A stretch of DNA of 64,000 bases from Nocardioides insulae DSM 17944 (GTDB taxonomy: Bacteria > Actinomycetota > Actinomycetes > Propionibacteriales > Nocardioidaceae): contig NZ_AUGU01000016.1 of assembly GCF_000422825.1 (NCBI RefSeq), positions 1-64,000 of the forward strand, given 5' to 3'. The number at the start of each line of letters is the position of its first letter. Position 1 is the stretch's first letter. Under the pieces are notes generated by a model. That model was not told the DNA's origin. It searched no databases and saw nothing but the letters and a program-made list of their open reading frames with translations. Made by a program: the position numbers and the translations under genes. Positions 45,820 to 55,283 of this stretch are shown piece after piece.

Positions 45820-48288
45820 TCAGTTGTCTCCCCAGCCCCAGTCGCCCCAGTCGGAGCTGTCGTTGCTGGGCGGGGTGTCACCGCCACCGTTGTTCCGGCC
45901 GTTGTCACCGCCGTTGCCCCGATTACCGCCGTTGCCGCCGTTGCCGCTCTTCTTCTTGTCGGGCTTGGGCGGCGGGGGTGCCGCACCGGCGGAGGGGTGG
46001 ATGGTGACCAGGCTGCCCTTGGAGGCGCTGCTGCTCGGGTAGGTGTAGCTGACCGTGCCGTACGCCGCGGAGCTGTAGGTCGAGGAGCCGACCTGCACGG
46101 TGAAGCCGAGCCCGCGCAGGGTCTTGGTAGCGCTGTCCACGCTCTGGCCGGACAGGCTCGGGATGCCGACCACGTCGCCGGTGACCACAGACTGTGGCGG
46201 CGCCACGAAAGCGACGGGGTCCAGGTCGTCGTCGACCGCGTGCATCGCGTCCGCCCACATGGGTCCGGCGAAGCCCGAGCCGGAGGCGCTGGGCCGGTAG
46301 ACGCCGCCCACGACCTGGCCCCCGAGGGCGAGCGGGCTGCCCTCGGAGTTGGCGCCGGCGATCATCGCGGCGGTGGCGATCTCCGGGGTGTAGCCCATGT
46401 ACCAGACCGACTTGCCGTCCTGGGTGGTACCGGTCTTGCCGCCCGACGGGATGGTCGTGCCCTGGGCGTTGGTCAGGCCGGTGCCACCCAGGTCGTAGCC
46501 GAAGCCACCGGGCTCCTGGAGGCCACGCAGGACGTCGTTGACACCGTCGGCGGTGCTCTGTGACATCACCTGGTCGCAGTCGGTGGAGTACTTGCGGATC
46601 GTGGTGCCGTTGGCGTCCTCGATCTCGGTCACCGGCCGGGAGGAGCAGTGCTCACCGCGGGCACCGAAGGTCGCGTAGGCCTCCGCCATCTCCAGGGGGC
46701 TGACGTTCACCACGCCCAGGGTGAAGGACGGGATCCGCTCCCAGCCGCCGCCGCTCTCGGTGCCGTTGGGCTGGTCGAGCTCGAGCCCCATCGAGGTGGC
46801 CAGGTTGAACGGGTCGCAGACGCCGGTCTTCCGGATCAGTTCGGCGAAGAAGGTGTTCACCGACTCGCGCGTGGCGGTGTACATGTTCTTCACACCGCTG
46901 GTCGTGGAGTTGCCCACCGTCCAGGTGCCCGCGAAGTTCGGCTCGCCCTGGCAGTTGCTGAAGTCGGAGAGGTTGAAGGTCCGCGACTGGGGGGCGTTGA
47001 TCGTGGTGTTGAGCCCGAAGCCCTGGCTCACGGCGGCAGCGAGGGTGAACGCCTTGAACGTCGAGCCGGCCTGGAACCCGGCGGAGTCGCCGTACTGCTG
47101 GGGCACCACGTAGTTGAGGTAGGTCTCGCCTGCGTCCTTGTTGTTGCCCATCGGCCGCGACTGAGCGATCGCGAGCACGTTGCCGGTGCCCGGCTCGACC
47201 TCCGCGATCGCCCCGATCGCGCTGTCAGTGGGGTAGACGTGGCCCGCGACGGCCGCGTCGGCAGCCCGCTGTGCCTTCATGTCTACCGTGGTGCGGATGG
47301 TCAGGCCGCCGGACTTGAGCCGGTTGCTCCGCTCCTCGACGGTGTCGCCGAGGCGGGTGTCCTTGAGCAGCCACTGCACGACGTAGTCGCAGAAGAACGG
47401 GGTGGTGGAGTTGACGCAGCCGTTGGTGGGCTTGGAGGTGTTGAGGTTGAGCTTGGTGGCCTTGGCCTGCTCCGCCTCGGGCTTGGTGATGACCTTCAGT
47501 TGGGCCATCCGGTCGAGGACGACGTTGCGCCGCTGGAGCGCGCGGTCGGGGAAGTTGGTGGGGTCGTAGCCGGTGGGGTTCTTGACCAGCCCGGCCAGCA
47601 TGGCTGCCTGGGGGAGGGTGAGCTTGTCCGCGTTGACCTTGAAGTAGGTGCGCGCAGCCGCCTGGACGCCGTACGCGCCGTCGCCGTAGTAGGCGGTGTT
47701 GAGGTAGCGCTCCAGGATCCAGTCCTTGGAGTGGTTCTCCTCCAGCGCGATCGCGTAGCGAAGCTCGCGCAGCTTCCGGGCGTAGGAATCCTCGGTGGCC
47801 GCGGCCATCGCCTGCTCGTCATCGTCGGCCTGGTCGATCAGCGTCATCTTGACCAGCTGCTGGGTGATCGACGAACCGCCCTGCACCACGCCGGAGTTGG
47901 CCTGATTGGTGACGAAGGCGCGCAGCGTGCCCCTCAGGTCGAGAGCGCCGTGCTGGTAGAAACGGTAGTCCTCGATCGCCACCTGCGACTCGACCATGGT
48001 GCGCGAGATCTTCGAGAGCGGCCGGTAGACCCGGTTCTCGTCGTACAGGGTCGTGATGAGCTTGCCGTCGGAGTCGAGGATGCGGGTGCGCTGTGCCAGC
48101 TCGCCGGTCTCCAGCTCCTGGGGCATCTTGTCGATGGTCTGCGCGGCGTTGCGGGCGTTGATGCCCAGCACCCCGGCGAAGGGGATCGCCAGGCCGGCGA
48201 CCACCACCCCCATCACGACGGCGACGGCCAGCATCGCCCCGAGGTGTGTGAACACACGACGAGGTGGTAGACGGTCAGGAGCTGCCAT
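45820..48288 (-). CDS. ponA2: Bifunctional class A penicillin-binding protein with PASTA domain
   Basis: An 822-residue cell-wall synthase. A membrane anchor (about 16-40) is followed by a GT51 glycosyltransferase with EDYRFYQH (catalytic Glu 106) and a transpeptidase with STFK (Ser 409), SVN (476-478) and KTG (618-620). One PASTA domain (about 690-757) and a Gly/Asn/Asp-rich tail ending in WGDN follow. The single PASTA domain and the neighbouring whiB4 match M. tuberculosis PonA2 (Rv3682). ATG 48288 has a TACCCT box 6 nt upstream, suggesting a leaderless mRNA. Confidence 0.92.
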   Translation of the reverse strand: MAAPDRLPPRRVFTHLGAMLAVAVVMGVVVAGLAIPFAGVLGINARNAAQTIDKMPQELETGELAQRTRILDSDGKLITTLYDENRVYRPLSKISRTMVESQVAIEDYRFYQHGALDLRGTLRAFVTNQANSGVVQGGSSITQQLVKMTLIDQADDDEQAMAAATEDSYARKLRELRYAIALEENHSKDWILERYLNTAYYGDGAYGVQAAARTYFKVNADKLTLPQAAMLAGLVKNPTGYDPTNFPDRALQRRNVVLDRMAQLKVITKPEAEQAKATKLNLNTSKPTNGCVNSTTPFFCDYVVQWLLKDTRLGDTVEERSNRLKSGGLTIRTTVDMKAQRAADAAVAGHVYPTDSAIGAIAEVEPGTGNVLAIAQSRPMGNNKDAGETYLNYVVPQQYGDSAGFQAGSTFKAFTLAAAVSQGFGLNTTINAPQSRTFNLSDFSNCQGEPNFAGTWTVGNSTTSGVKNMYTATRESVNTFFAELIRKTGVCDPFNLATSMGLELDQPNGTESGGGWERIPSFTLGVVNVSPLEMAEAYATFGARGEHCSSRPVTEIEDANGTTIRKYSTDCDQVMSQSTADGVNDVLRGLQEPGGFGYDLGGTGLTNAQGTTIPSGGKTGTTQDGKSVWYMGYTPEIATAAMIAGANSEGSPLALGGQVVGGVYRPSASGSGFAGPMWADAMHAVDDDLDPVAFVAPPQSVVTGDVVGIPSLSGQSVDSATKTLRGLGFTVQVGSSTYSSAAYGTVSYTYPSSSASKGSLVTIHPSAGAAPPPPKPDKKKSGNGGNGGNRGNGGDNGRNNGGGDTPPSNDSSDWGDWGWGDN

Positions 48289-48294
48289 GGCCTC

Positions 48295-48300
48295 AGGGTA
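48295..48300 (-). promoter_or_regulatory. -10 box TACCCT, probable leaderless start of ponA2
   Basis: TACCCT on the minus strand is 6 nt before ATG 48288. No ribosome site lies in the gap. Confidence 0.4.
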
Positions 48301-48424
48301 CGGGACAAGGTGAAGAACCCCCTGCTCGTCGCAGCCGTCCCGCGGACACGCTCGGGAGGGGCTGTGAGCAGGGTCATGGGATGGGCCGTCGATCGCGATC
48401 GGCACCCCTGCCCGAAGCGCTGGA

Positions 48425-48476
48425 CTAGACCAGTCGGCGTGTTTACTTCCGACTGACGTGGACCATGGTCTAGGTT
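48425..48476 (+). promoter_or_regulatory. Nested inverted repeats overlapping the whiB4 promoter
   Basis: CTAGACCA (48425-48432) pairs with TGGTCTAG (48466-48473), and inside it CAGTCGG (48431-48437) pairs with CCGACTG (48449-48455). GACCATGGTC (48461-48470) is itself a palindrome. A TAGGTT -10 box is at 48471-48476. A regulator bound here could control whiB4 and possibly ponA2. Confidence 0.5.
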
Positions 48477-48489
48477 GATCCCGCCAAGC

Positions 48490-48530
48490 GGTGGGGGCTT
48501 GCGTCGTGGGGACGCAGCAAAGGTCCCACC
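48490..48530 (+). promoter_or_regulatory. Structured 5' leader of whiB4
   Basis: GGTGGG (48490-48495) pairs with CCCACC (48525-48530), enclosing TGCGTC (48500-48505) and GACGCA (48511-48516). If transcription starts near 48482, this two-tier hairpin lies in the 5' untranslated region, 25 nt before the ATG. Confidence 0.4.
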
Positions 48531-48555
48531 TCAGGGAATTTGGGGACACAACGCA

Positions 48556-48894
48556 ATGTGGGTGAACGACTGGACCCCCCAGGCGAAATGCCGGGCGGGG
48601 AGACCTGATGATCTGTTCGTGCAAGGTGCCGACCAGCACCGGGCCAAGGCGATCTGCCATGGCTGCCCGGTGCGGGCCGAGTGCCTCGCCGAAGCGCTCG
48701 ACAACGGTATCGAGTGGGGCGTGTGGGGCGGCATGACCGAGCGAGAGCGACGCGCGCTGCTACGACAGCGCACGGTCGACTCCTGGAGCGCCCTCTTCCA
48801 GGAGGCGCAGCAGCGCTCGGGTGACCCGTTGGGCGGACGGCTGCCGTCGGCCGCTCAGGGGCTGCCGGATCCGCTCGCGCTCGCAGTGGGCTGA
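48556..48894 (+). CDS. whiB4: WhiB-family iron-sulfur transcription regulator (WhiB4-like)
   Basis: A 112-residue regulator. Four cysteines (12, 34, 37, 43) bind a 4Fe-4S cluster, and the GVWGGMTERERRALLRQ turn contacts sigma factor and DNA. The RPDDLFVQGADQHRAKAICHGCPVRAEC core and the SWSALFQEAQQRSG tail resemble WhiB4, and the gene order ponA2-whiB4-ArsA-like ATPases is that of M. tuberculosis Rv3682-Rv3679. WhiB4 responds to oxygen and redox stress. ATG 48556 gives the conserved WVNDWTPQAKC start. Confidence 0.9.
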   Translation: MWVNDWTPQAKCRAGRPDDLFVQGADQHRAKAICHGCPVRAECLAEALDNGIEWGVWGGMTERERRALLRQRTVDSWSALFQEAQQRSGDPLGGRLPSAAQGLPDPLALAVG

Positions 48895-48945
48895 CCGCGC
48901 CGACTGCTCGCCGACGGTCTGCTCGTCGGCCGTCGCCGCCAGGGC

Positions 48946-50250
48946 TCACTCGCGGGCGAGGAGTGCGCCGATCCGGCGTAGCCCGGTGAGGTCGTGGACG
49001 TCGCCGGCGAGAGCGGGTACGACGACCGTGGCCACGCCGGGGTGCGCCGCCGAGAACCGGTCGCGGAGCTGCTGCTCGCGACTGACCAGCCGGGCACGGT
49101 CGGCATGCAGCCGCAGCAGGCCCGCGGTGAGGTCGGCGTGCCCGTCCTCACCGCTGTCGGAGTCAGTGCTGGCCGAATCCGTGCTGGCCGAATCCGTGCT
49201 GGCCGGGTCGGGGTCCTCGGCGCGCAGCCGCTCGGCCGCGGCGAGAGCTGCCTCCGCGGAGAGCGATTCGGAGGGCGGCGTACCGGCCCGATTGACGATC
49301 AGGCCGGCCAGCGGCATGCCGTCGCCGGCGAGGCGCTCGACGAAGTAGGCGGCCTCGCGCAGGGCGTCGGGCTCGGGTGCGGCCACGACCAGGAACGCGG
49401 TGCCGCGCGCCTGCAGCAGGGCGTAGGTCTGCTGGGCCCGCTGCCGGAAGCCGCCGAAGACCGTGTCGAGCGCGGCGACGAAGGCCTGGACGTCGGCCAG
49501 CATCTGACCGCCGATGACCTTGGTCAGGGCGCCCGTGACCAGTGAGAACCCGGCGGAGAGCAGCCGCGCCGGACCGCGGGCGGGGGCGAGCATCAGCTTG
49601 ATGAAGCGGCCGTCGAGGAAACTGGAGAGACGCTCGGGGGCGTCTAGGAAGTCCAGCGCTGACCGGGACGGCGGAGTGTCGACCACGATCAGGTCATGGC
49701 TGCCGCTCTGCTTGGCATCGCGGTGCAACTGGCCCAGCTTCTCCATCGCCATGTACTCCTGGGTGCCGGCGAAGGAGCTGGACAGCGCGATGTAGAAGGG
49801 GTTGGCGAGGATCTGGGCCGCCTTCTCCGGGCTGGCCTGTGCTTCGACGACCTCGTCGAAGGTCCGCTTCATGTCGAGCATCATCGCGTCGAGGCGCCCG
49901 GGCTCGTCGGGCTGATCGTCGGGCTGGTCTGTGCTGGAGGTTCCCTGTGGGCTCACCCCCACCACCGGCCGAGGCGTGTTGTCGAGTTCCTCGATGCCCA
50001 TCGACTGGGCGAGCCGGCGGGCCGGGTCGATGGTGAGGACCACCACCCGGCGCCCCCGCTCGGCCGCCCGGAGCGCGAGCGCCGCCGCCGTGGTGGTCTT
50101 GCCCACGCCACCGGCGCCACAGCACACGATGATCCCGGTCTCCCGATCGTCGAGCAGGGCGTCGACGTCCAGCGCGGGCGAGCCGTGCGGGTGGGCGGCC
50201 AACGGGCCGACCCGAGGGTGCGTCCGGGGACGCGCGCGTGCGCTGCTCAT
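48946..50250 (-). CDS. ArsA/GET3-like ATPase, second of pair (Rv3680-like)
   Basis: A 434-residue P-loop ATPase with deviant Walker A GAGGVGKTT (45-53), switch I TIDPARRLAQSMG and switch II VVDTPPSRSALDFL. It resembles mycobacterial Rv3680, one of two anion-transporter-like ATPases that act together, with a proposed role in surviving stress. An acidic stretch rich in Ser, Thr and Asp (about 350-375) comes from a 15-bp tandem repeat at 49166-49210. The start overlaps the upstream ATPase stop (ATGA). Confidence 0.88.
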   Translation of the reverse strand: MSSARARPRTHPRVGPLAAHPHGSPALDVDALLDDRETGIIVCCGAGGVGKTTTAAALALRAAERGRRVVVLTIDPARRLAQSMGIEELDNTPRPVVGVSPQGTSSTDQPDDQPDEPGRLDAMMLDMKRTFDEVVEAQASPEKAAQILANPFYIALSSSFAGTQEYMAMEKLGQLHRDAKQSGSHDLIVVDTPPSRSALDFLDAPERLSSFLDGRFIKLMLAPARGPARLLSAGFSLVTGALTKVIGGQMLADVQAFVAALDTVFGGFRQRAQQTYALLQARGTAFLVVAAPEPDALREAAYFVERLAGDGMPLAGLIVNRAGTPPSESLSAEAALAAAERLRAEDPDPASTDSASTDSASTDSDSGEDGHADLTAGLLRLHADRARLVSREQQLRDRFSAAHPGVATVVVPALAGDVHDLTGLRRIGALLARE

Positions 50251-51263
50251 GCCAGACCCTGCTCCTTCAAGGTGGCGGCGAGTTCGTAGAGGGCGCCCAG
50301 GTCGACCCCGCCCGGCAGCCGGGGCAGCTCGTAGGTGGGGGTGTCCAGGTCGCTCAGCAGCCGGTGCTGGGTGCTCTCCAGAGCGCGTCGCTCGGCGTGG
50401 TCGGCGGCCTCGGCCAACAGCCCGTCGAGCAGTTCGTCGTCGGCGTCGACGCCGACCCGGGTGAGGTCCTTGGCGATCACGGTGCGGTCGAGGGTGCCGG
50501 CCCGCGCCGCCGCCAACTGCTCGGGAGGCAGATCGCGCGGACGCAGCTGATTGATGATCACGCCGCCCACGGGAAGCCGGGCGGCCCGCAGCTCGGCGAT
50601 CCCGTCGGTGGTCTCCTGGACCGGCATCTCCTCGCAGATCGTGACCAGGTGGACCGCGGTCCGGGGCGACCGGAACAGGGTCATCATGGTGTCGGCCTGG
50701 CTCTTGATCGGGCCCATCCTGGCCAGCCCGGCCACCTGCTCGCTCACGTTGAGGAACTGGGTGATCCGACCGGTGGGTGGCGCGTCGAGCACGACGGCGT
50801 CGTACTGTCGCGCCCCCTTGTTGCGACTGTTGCGGCGTACGGCCTCGAAGACCTTGCCGGTCAGCAGGACGTCCCGGACGCCGGGCGCGATGGTGGTGGC
50901 GAACTCGATCACCCCGAACCGGTCCAGGGCCCGGCCCGCCCGGCCGAGCTTGTAGTACATCGCGAGGTACTCCAGCAGCGCCGCCTCGGGATCGATGTTG
51001 AGGGCGTGGACGCTGCCCGGCTGCTCGCCGTCGTGCACCAACCCGGTGGCGATCCGGGTCTCGTCGTAGGGGAGCGGGTCGACGTCGAACATCCGGGCGA
51101 TCCCCTGCCGGCCCTCCACCTCGCACAGCAGCACGCACTGTCCCTGGCTGGCCAGGCCGAGCGCCAGGGCCGCCGCGACGGTGGACTTGCCTGTGCCGCC
51201 CTTGCCGGTGACCACGTGCAGCTGCACCCGCGGCCAGTCCCGGCTCCCCGACGGCGTACTCAT
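50247..51263 (-). CDS. ArsA/GET3-like ATPase, first of pair (Rv3679-like)
   Basis: A 338-residue P-loop ATPase with GKGGTGKST (20-28), CEVEGRQGIARMF after it and switch II VVLDAPPTGRI. It matches the family of M. tuberculosis Rv3679. The two paired ATPases probably form a heterodimer, as in the ArsA/GET3 fold. It leads the two-gene unit, with the next gene overlapping its stop. Arsenic genes are absent, so arsenite pumping is unlikely. Confidence 0.88.
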   Translation of the reverse strand: MSTPSGSRDWPRVQLHVVTGKGGTGKSTVAAALALGLASQGQCVLLCEVEGRQGIARMFDVDPLPYDETRIATGLVHDGEQPGSVHALNIDPEAALLEYLAMYYKLGRAGRALDRFGVIEFATTIAPGVRDVLLTGKVFEAVRRNSRNKGARQYDAVVLDAPPTGRITQFLNVSEQVAGLARMGPIKSQADTMMTLFRSPRTAVHLVTICEEMPVQETTDGIAELRAARLPVGGVIINQLRPRDLPPEQLAAARAGTLDRTVIAKDLTRVGVDADDELLDGLLAEAADHAERRALESTQHRLLSDLDTPTYELPRLPGGVDLGALYELAATLKEQGLA

Positions 51264-51364
51264 GCTCCGACCCTACCGAGCAGGCGGGGGATGGTCCTCG
51301 GTTCCGGCGAGCGAGGTGGGCGTGAGCGCCGCCGAGCGGGTGCCCGACGCCCACCACTCGCATC

Positions 51365-53737
51365 TCAGTCCAGGGTGAGTCCCGCGGCGGGCGTGACCCG
51401 GGCGGCCCGCCGAGCAGGCAGTACGGCGGCCAGCAGCCCGGCGAGCATCGCCACGCCGAGCGCGGCTCCCAGCGGCAGCCAGGGCAAGGACAGCGGTGCG
51501 GATCGGACCGCCGGCTCGACCATGACCTGTAGCCCCACCCAGGCGAACCCGATGCCCAGGACCGTACCCATCGCGGTGGCCACCAGGGCGAGCAGAAGGC
51601 CCTCGAAGCCGAGCATCCGGCGCAGCTCCGATCGAGTCAGACCGAGGGCGCGGAGCAGGGCGTTCTCGCGGGTTCGCTCCAGCACGGAGAGACCGAGTGT
51701 GTTGGCGATCCCGACGAGCGCGATCACGATCCCCACGCCGAGCAGCCCGACGCTCGCCCAGGCCAGGACGTCCAGTTGCAGGTCCACCCAGGCACGACGA
51801 GAGAAGCCGTCGACCACCTCGAGGGTCGGTGCTCCGGCCACCGCGGACACGTCCGAGGCCAGCGACCCGGCGTCGGCCCCGTCCTCGGCCCCGACCCAGA
51901 CGGCGTACGGCGCGCTCCGGCCGCCCAGGTCGGCGAGGGTGGCCGGGGCGACCAGCGCCGCGGTTCCCCAGCCCGCTCCCCGGGTCACGCGCAGGTCGGC
52001 GTGCCGCCCGGCGACGCTCACCGTCACCGTGTCGGGGGCGTCCTGGAGCAGTAAGTAGGGCAGCGCGATGGTGCCCGGCGCGGGAGCGAGGGCATCGCGG
52101 ACCACCCCGTCGACGTGCTCGGGGGCCAGCAGGGTGACCTCCGTGTCGGCGATCCGGCCCACGGTGCCATGGACCGCGACCGCCTCGGCCACACCGTCGA
52201 CGGACTCGAGCCGGTCGGGCAGATCCTGGGGCAGGGGCGTCGCGCCGGTGAGGGCGAGATCGATCGGATGCTCGGTGTCCATCTCCGAGGCGAGCGAGTC
52301 TCGGGTGGACTGCAACCCGGTGAGTACGGCCGCGGTGAGGGTGACTCCGACCAGCAGGGCCGCGGTCGTCGCCGCGGTGCGTCGCGGGTTGCGGACGGCG
52401 TTCGCGGCCGCGATTCGCCCCGGGACGCCCAGGGCCCTCCCCGCGACCCGCCCGACCATCGCGATGAGCGGTGGGACCAGGACCGGTCCGAGGGTGAGGA
52501 CGCCGAGGAAGCAGACGGTTCCGCCGGCCGCCATCAGCGGCGTCCGGGTGGCGGCGATCGACCAGCCGAGGACCGCCAGCCCGCCGGTCACCAGCACGAT
52601 CCCGAGCGCTACCCGGACCCGGCCGGCCGTCGTACGTGCCGAGGCCGAGTCGTCTGGACGCAGCGCGGCCAGCGGGCTGACCCGCAGCACCTGCCGGGTC
52701 GGGTACCACGCGGCGGCCATCGTGGTCAGGAGCCCGGCGATGAAGGCGCCGGTGGCCCAGACCGGGGAGAGATCCGCGGCGCCGAGCGGCGCCGATGCGA
52801 AGGCGGAGCGGACGCCGGCGATCAGCGCCAGACCCAGTCCTGCGCCGCCCAGCACCCCCACCAGGGATCCGCCGACCCCCAGCAGCAGCGACTCCACGCG
52901 CACCGATCCTCGGATCTGCCCCGGGGTGGCGCCCAGGCAACGGAGCAGGGCGAAGTCGTGGCGACGCTGGGCGAAGAGGATGGCGAAGGTGTTGGCGATG
53001 ACCAGCACGGCAACGAACAGTGCCACCCCCGCGAAGAGCAGGACCATCATCGCGACCGCGTCGACCTCGTTGTTGATCTCGGTGAGCAGATTGTTCACGA
53101 ACCGGTCGGGGGGCACCGCCTCGACTCCCTCCGGCAGGGCGGGGGCCTCGCCGAGCAGGGCCACGGCGGTGACGCTCACCTGATCGCCGAAGCGGGCCAG
53201 GTCCGGCCAGGTGAGGTAGAGCGGCGAACCGTCGAGAGTCGAGGGCGAGGACGCCGTACCGACCACCCGCACCTCCACCGCCGTGGGGCGCGAACCCACG
53301 GTGAGGACGTCACCCACCGCGACGTGCTGGTCCGCCGCTGCCTCGGTGTCCACCAGCGCCTCACCGGCTCCGCGTGGCCAACGGCCGTCGTCCAAGTCCT
53401 GCCAGCGAAGCGTCGGTACGGTGCTGACCGAACCGACCGAGATCTCCTCGCCGAGCTGCCGCCCGTCGGTGCCCACCGGCTGTTGGACGAAGGCCATCGG
53501 CGTGGCCCGGTCGCCGGCCTCCGCCATCATCCGGTGGGCCACGTCGACCCCCGGTTGCGCGACCACCGAGTCGGCGCTCGCGTACGGCGCCTCCACCCCG
53601 GCCGCCAGCCCGTTGCGCGCCGAGGAGGCCAGCAGGCCGGTGACCACCACGAACGCGACGCCCGTGGCGATCGCCAGTGCCGCCGCGACGTAGCGCCGCG
53701 AGTAGCTGCGCAGGCTCGCCCACACGAGCGTGCGCAT
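51365..53737 (-). CDS. ABC transporter permease (FtsX/MacB family, two FtsX domains)
   Basis: A 790-residue membrane protein with two FtsX-type cores: residues about 225-360 (VALFVAVLVIANTFAILFAQRRHDFALLRCLGA) and about 665-780 (GIANTLGLSVLERTRENALLRALG), each after an extracytoplasmic domain. This is the usual actinobacterial exporter layout, with one long permease and one ATPase. Substrates of such exporters are often antimicrobial peptides or lipids; none can be assigned here. ATG 53737 overlaps the ATPase stop (TGATG). Confidence 0.88.
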   Translation of the reverse strand: MRTLVWASLRSYSRRYVAAALAIATGVAFVVVTGLLASSARNGLAAGVEAPYASADSVVAQPGVDVAHRMMAEAGDRATPMAFVQQPVGTDGRQLGEEISVGSVSTVPTLRWQDLDDGRWPRGAGEALVDTEAAADQHVAVGDVLTVGSRPTAVEVRVVGTASSPSTLDGSPLYLTWPDLARFGDQVSVTAVALLGEAPALPEGVEAVPPDRFVNNLLTEINNEVDAVAMMVLLFAGVALFVAVLVIANTFAILFAQRRHDFALLRCLGATPGQIRGSVRVESLLLGVGGSLVGVLGGAGLGLALIAGVRSAFASAPLGAADLSPVWATGAFIAGLLTTMAAAWYPTRQVLRVSPLAALRPDDSASARTTAGRVRVALGIVLVTGGLAVLGWSIAATRTPLMAAGGTVCFLGVLTLGPVLVPPLIAMVGRVAGRALGVPGRIAAANAVRNPRRTAATTAALLVGVTLTAAVLTGLQSTRDSLASEMDTEHPIDLALTGATPLPQDLPDRLESVDGVAEAVAVHGTVGRIADTEVTLLAPEHVDGVVRDALAPAPGTIALPYLLLQDAPDTVTVSVAGRHADLRVTRGAGWGTAALVAPATLADLGGRSAPYAVWVGAEDGADAGSLASDVSAVAGAPTLEVVDGFSRRAWVDLQLDVLAWASVGLLGVGIVIALVGIANTLGLSVLERTRENALLRALGLTRSELRRMLGFEGLLLALVATAMGTVLGIGFAWVGLQVMVEPAVRSAPLSLPWLPLGAALGVAMLAGLLAAVLPARRAARVTPAAGLTLD

Positions 53738-54480
53738 CACACCCCCACCCCGGCCGCGACCCGACCGTCACTCATCAGCACCACGTGATCGGCGTACGCC
53801 GCGGCCGAGTCCTCGTGGGTCACCATCACCACCGTGCGACCCAGTTCGCGCACGGTGGAGCGCAGGTGGGCGAGTACCTCGGCCGAGGACCCGCTGTCCA
53901 GGTTGCCGGTCGGCTCGTCGGCGAAGATCAGGTCCGGCTCGGTGATCAGGGCTCGGGCGATCGCCACCCGCTGTTGCTGCCCGCCGGAGAGCTCGGCCGG
54001 CCGGTGACCGAGGCGCCGCTCGATGCCGAGGATCTCCGCGATCTCCGCGGCACGGCTGCGCGCTGCCGGGTCGATCCGGCGGCCGGCGAGTTCGAGGGGG
54101 AGCAGGATGTTCTGCCCGGCGGTGAGCATCGGGAGCAGGTTGAACGCCTGGAACACGAACCCCAGTCGGTCCCTGCGGAAGCGGGTCAACCGGTCGTCGT
54201 CGAGCCCGGTGAGGGTGGTGCCGGCCACGGTCACCTCGCCTGCGGTGGGCCGGTCCAGGCCGGCCAGACAGTGCATCAGCGTGGACTTGCCGGAGCCGGA
54301 GGCGCCCATCACTGCGGTGAACCGTCCCGCCGGGATCTCCAGGTCCACCTCCCGTAGGGCATGCACCGCGGTCTCACCGCGGCCGTAGGTCTTGCTGAGT
54401 CCGCGGGCCCGGGCAGCGGGCATGGCCGTGGACCGGTTCTCGGGGGGCGTGTCGGTGGGAGTGGAAGGAGGCATCGTCAT
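53737..54480 (-). CDS. ABC transporter ATPase (LolD/MacB type)
   Basis: A 247-residue ATPase with Walker [10 protein letters not shown] (59-67), signature LSGGQQQR, Walker [14 protein letters not shown] and an H-loop VMVTHE. The [23 protein letters not shown] segment is typical of the MacB/LolD group that powers FtsX permeases. The first 20 residues are a Pro/Thr-rich extension, so ATG 54474 may be the true start. It is co-translated with the permease. Confidence 0.9.
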   Translation of the reverse strand: MTMPPSTPTDTPPENRSTAMPAARARGLSKTYGRGETAVHALREVDLEIPAGRFTAVMGASGSGKSTLMHCLAGLDRPTAGEVTVAGTTLTGLDDDRLTRFRRDRLGFVFQAFNLLPMLTAGQNILLPLELAGRRIDPAARSRAAEIAEILGIERRLGHRPAELSGGQQQRVAIARALITEPDLIFADEPTGNLDSGSSAEVLAHLRSTVRELGRTVVMVTHEDSAAAYADHVVLMSDGRVAAGVGV

Positions 54481-54575
54481 GCGCCTCAGCGTGGTCGGCG
54501 ACGAGCGCGGATCCATCGGACCGTGGTCGGAACCGTGGTCCCTCCGGAGGAGGACCTGCTGCCACACTGTCGGGC

Positions 54576-55157
54576 GTGGACACTCCGGAGCAGGTGCACA
54601 CCTTTCGCGTCGTACCGCCAGAGCAGCGGCCGCGACGTCGGCGTCGTACCGCCCGGGTGGTGCTGGTCGACGACCTGGACCGGGTGCTCCTGTTCGCCGA
54701 CACCGACCCGGGGCTGCCCGGCAGCGGCTGGTGGATGACCCCCGGCGGCGGCATCGACCCCGGTGAGACCGAGCGCGCGGCCGCGGTGCGGGAACTGGAG
54801 GAGGAGACCGGTGTCGTCGTCGACGAGGCCGATCTCCACGGTCCGCTGATGGTGCGCCGCGTGGTGCACGGCTACACCGACGTCGTGATCGACCAGCGGG
54901 ACGTGTTCTTCGCCTGCTGGGTCCCGGCCTTCGACGTCTCCACCGACGGACACACCCACGAGGAGACGGTGAGCCTGGCCGGACACCGCTGGTGGACCCG
55001 TGCCGACCTCGCCGCCACCCTGGAGGAGGTGTGGCCGGCCGACCTGCTGCCCCTGTGGGAGGAGGCCGACGTACGCCGCCGCCGGGCCGCCGCCGGAGCA
55101 CCGCCCCTCCCGCCCCTGGAGGGTGGCTCGGTCGAGGAGTCCACCGTTCCCGGCTGA
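54576..55157 (+). CDS. NUDIX hydrolase
   Basis: A 193-residue protein. The complete Nudix box is at 58-80 (GGGIDPGE, then RELEEETGV). It cleaves a nucleoside diphosphate linked to some moiety; the substrate is unknown. The C-terminal part (HTHEETVSLAGHRWWTRADL) is typical of the MutT-like group in Streptomyces and Nocardioides. It is divergent from the ABC operon and 126 nt before a NarL-type regulator on the other strand. It is probably a passenger of the insert. Confidence 0.88.
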   Translation: MDTPEQVHTFRVVPPEQRPRRRRRTARVVLVDDLDRVLLFADTDPGLPGSGWWMTPGGGIDPGETERAAAVRELEEETGVVVDEADLHGPLMVRRVVHGYTDVVIDQRDVFFACWVPAFDVSTDGHTHEETVSLAGHRWWTRADLAATLEEVWPADLLPLWEEADVRRRRAAAGAPPLPPLEGGSVEESTVPG

Positions 55158-55244
55158 GGGTCGCCGTGGCGGGGTCCCAGGCGTCACTTCAGTCCCACGA
55201 CCTGGCTGGAAGGTGCGCTTTCTGGGTGTGACACGCCCGGGAAT

Positions 55245-55275
55245 GCGAACTTTTCGCCGGTTAACCGGGGATGCG
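55245..55275. repeat. Decayed copy of the 19253 hairpin element
   Basis: GCGAACTTTTCGCCGGT (55245-55261) followed by TAACCGGGGATGCG keeps AACTTT, CCGGT and ACCGGGGA of the 19253 element but has one insertion and a few changes, so the stem is broken at its base. It lies between the convergent NUDIX and response regulator genes. Confidence 0.45.
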
Positions 55276-55283
55276 TCCAGGCC

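Noticed and set aside
48391..48402. CGATCGCGATCG-like palindrome upstream of ponA2
   Set aside because: Short GATCGC-type palindromes are expected by chance in such GC-rich DNA.
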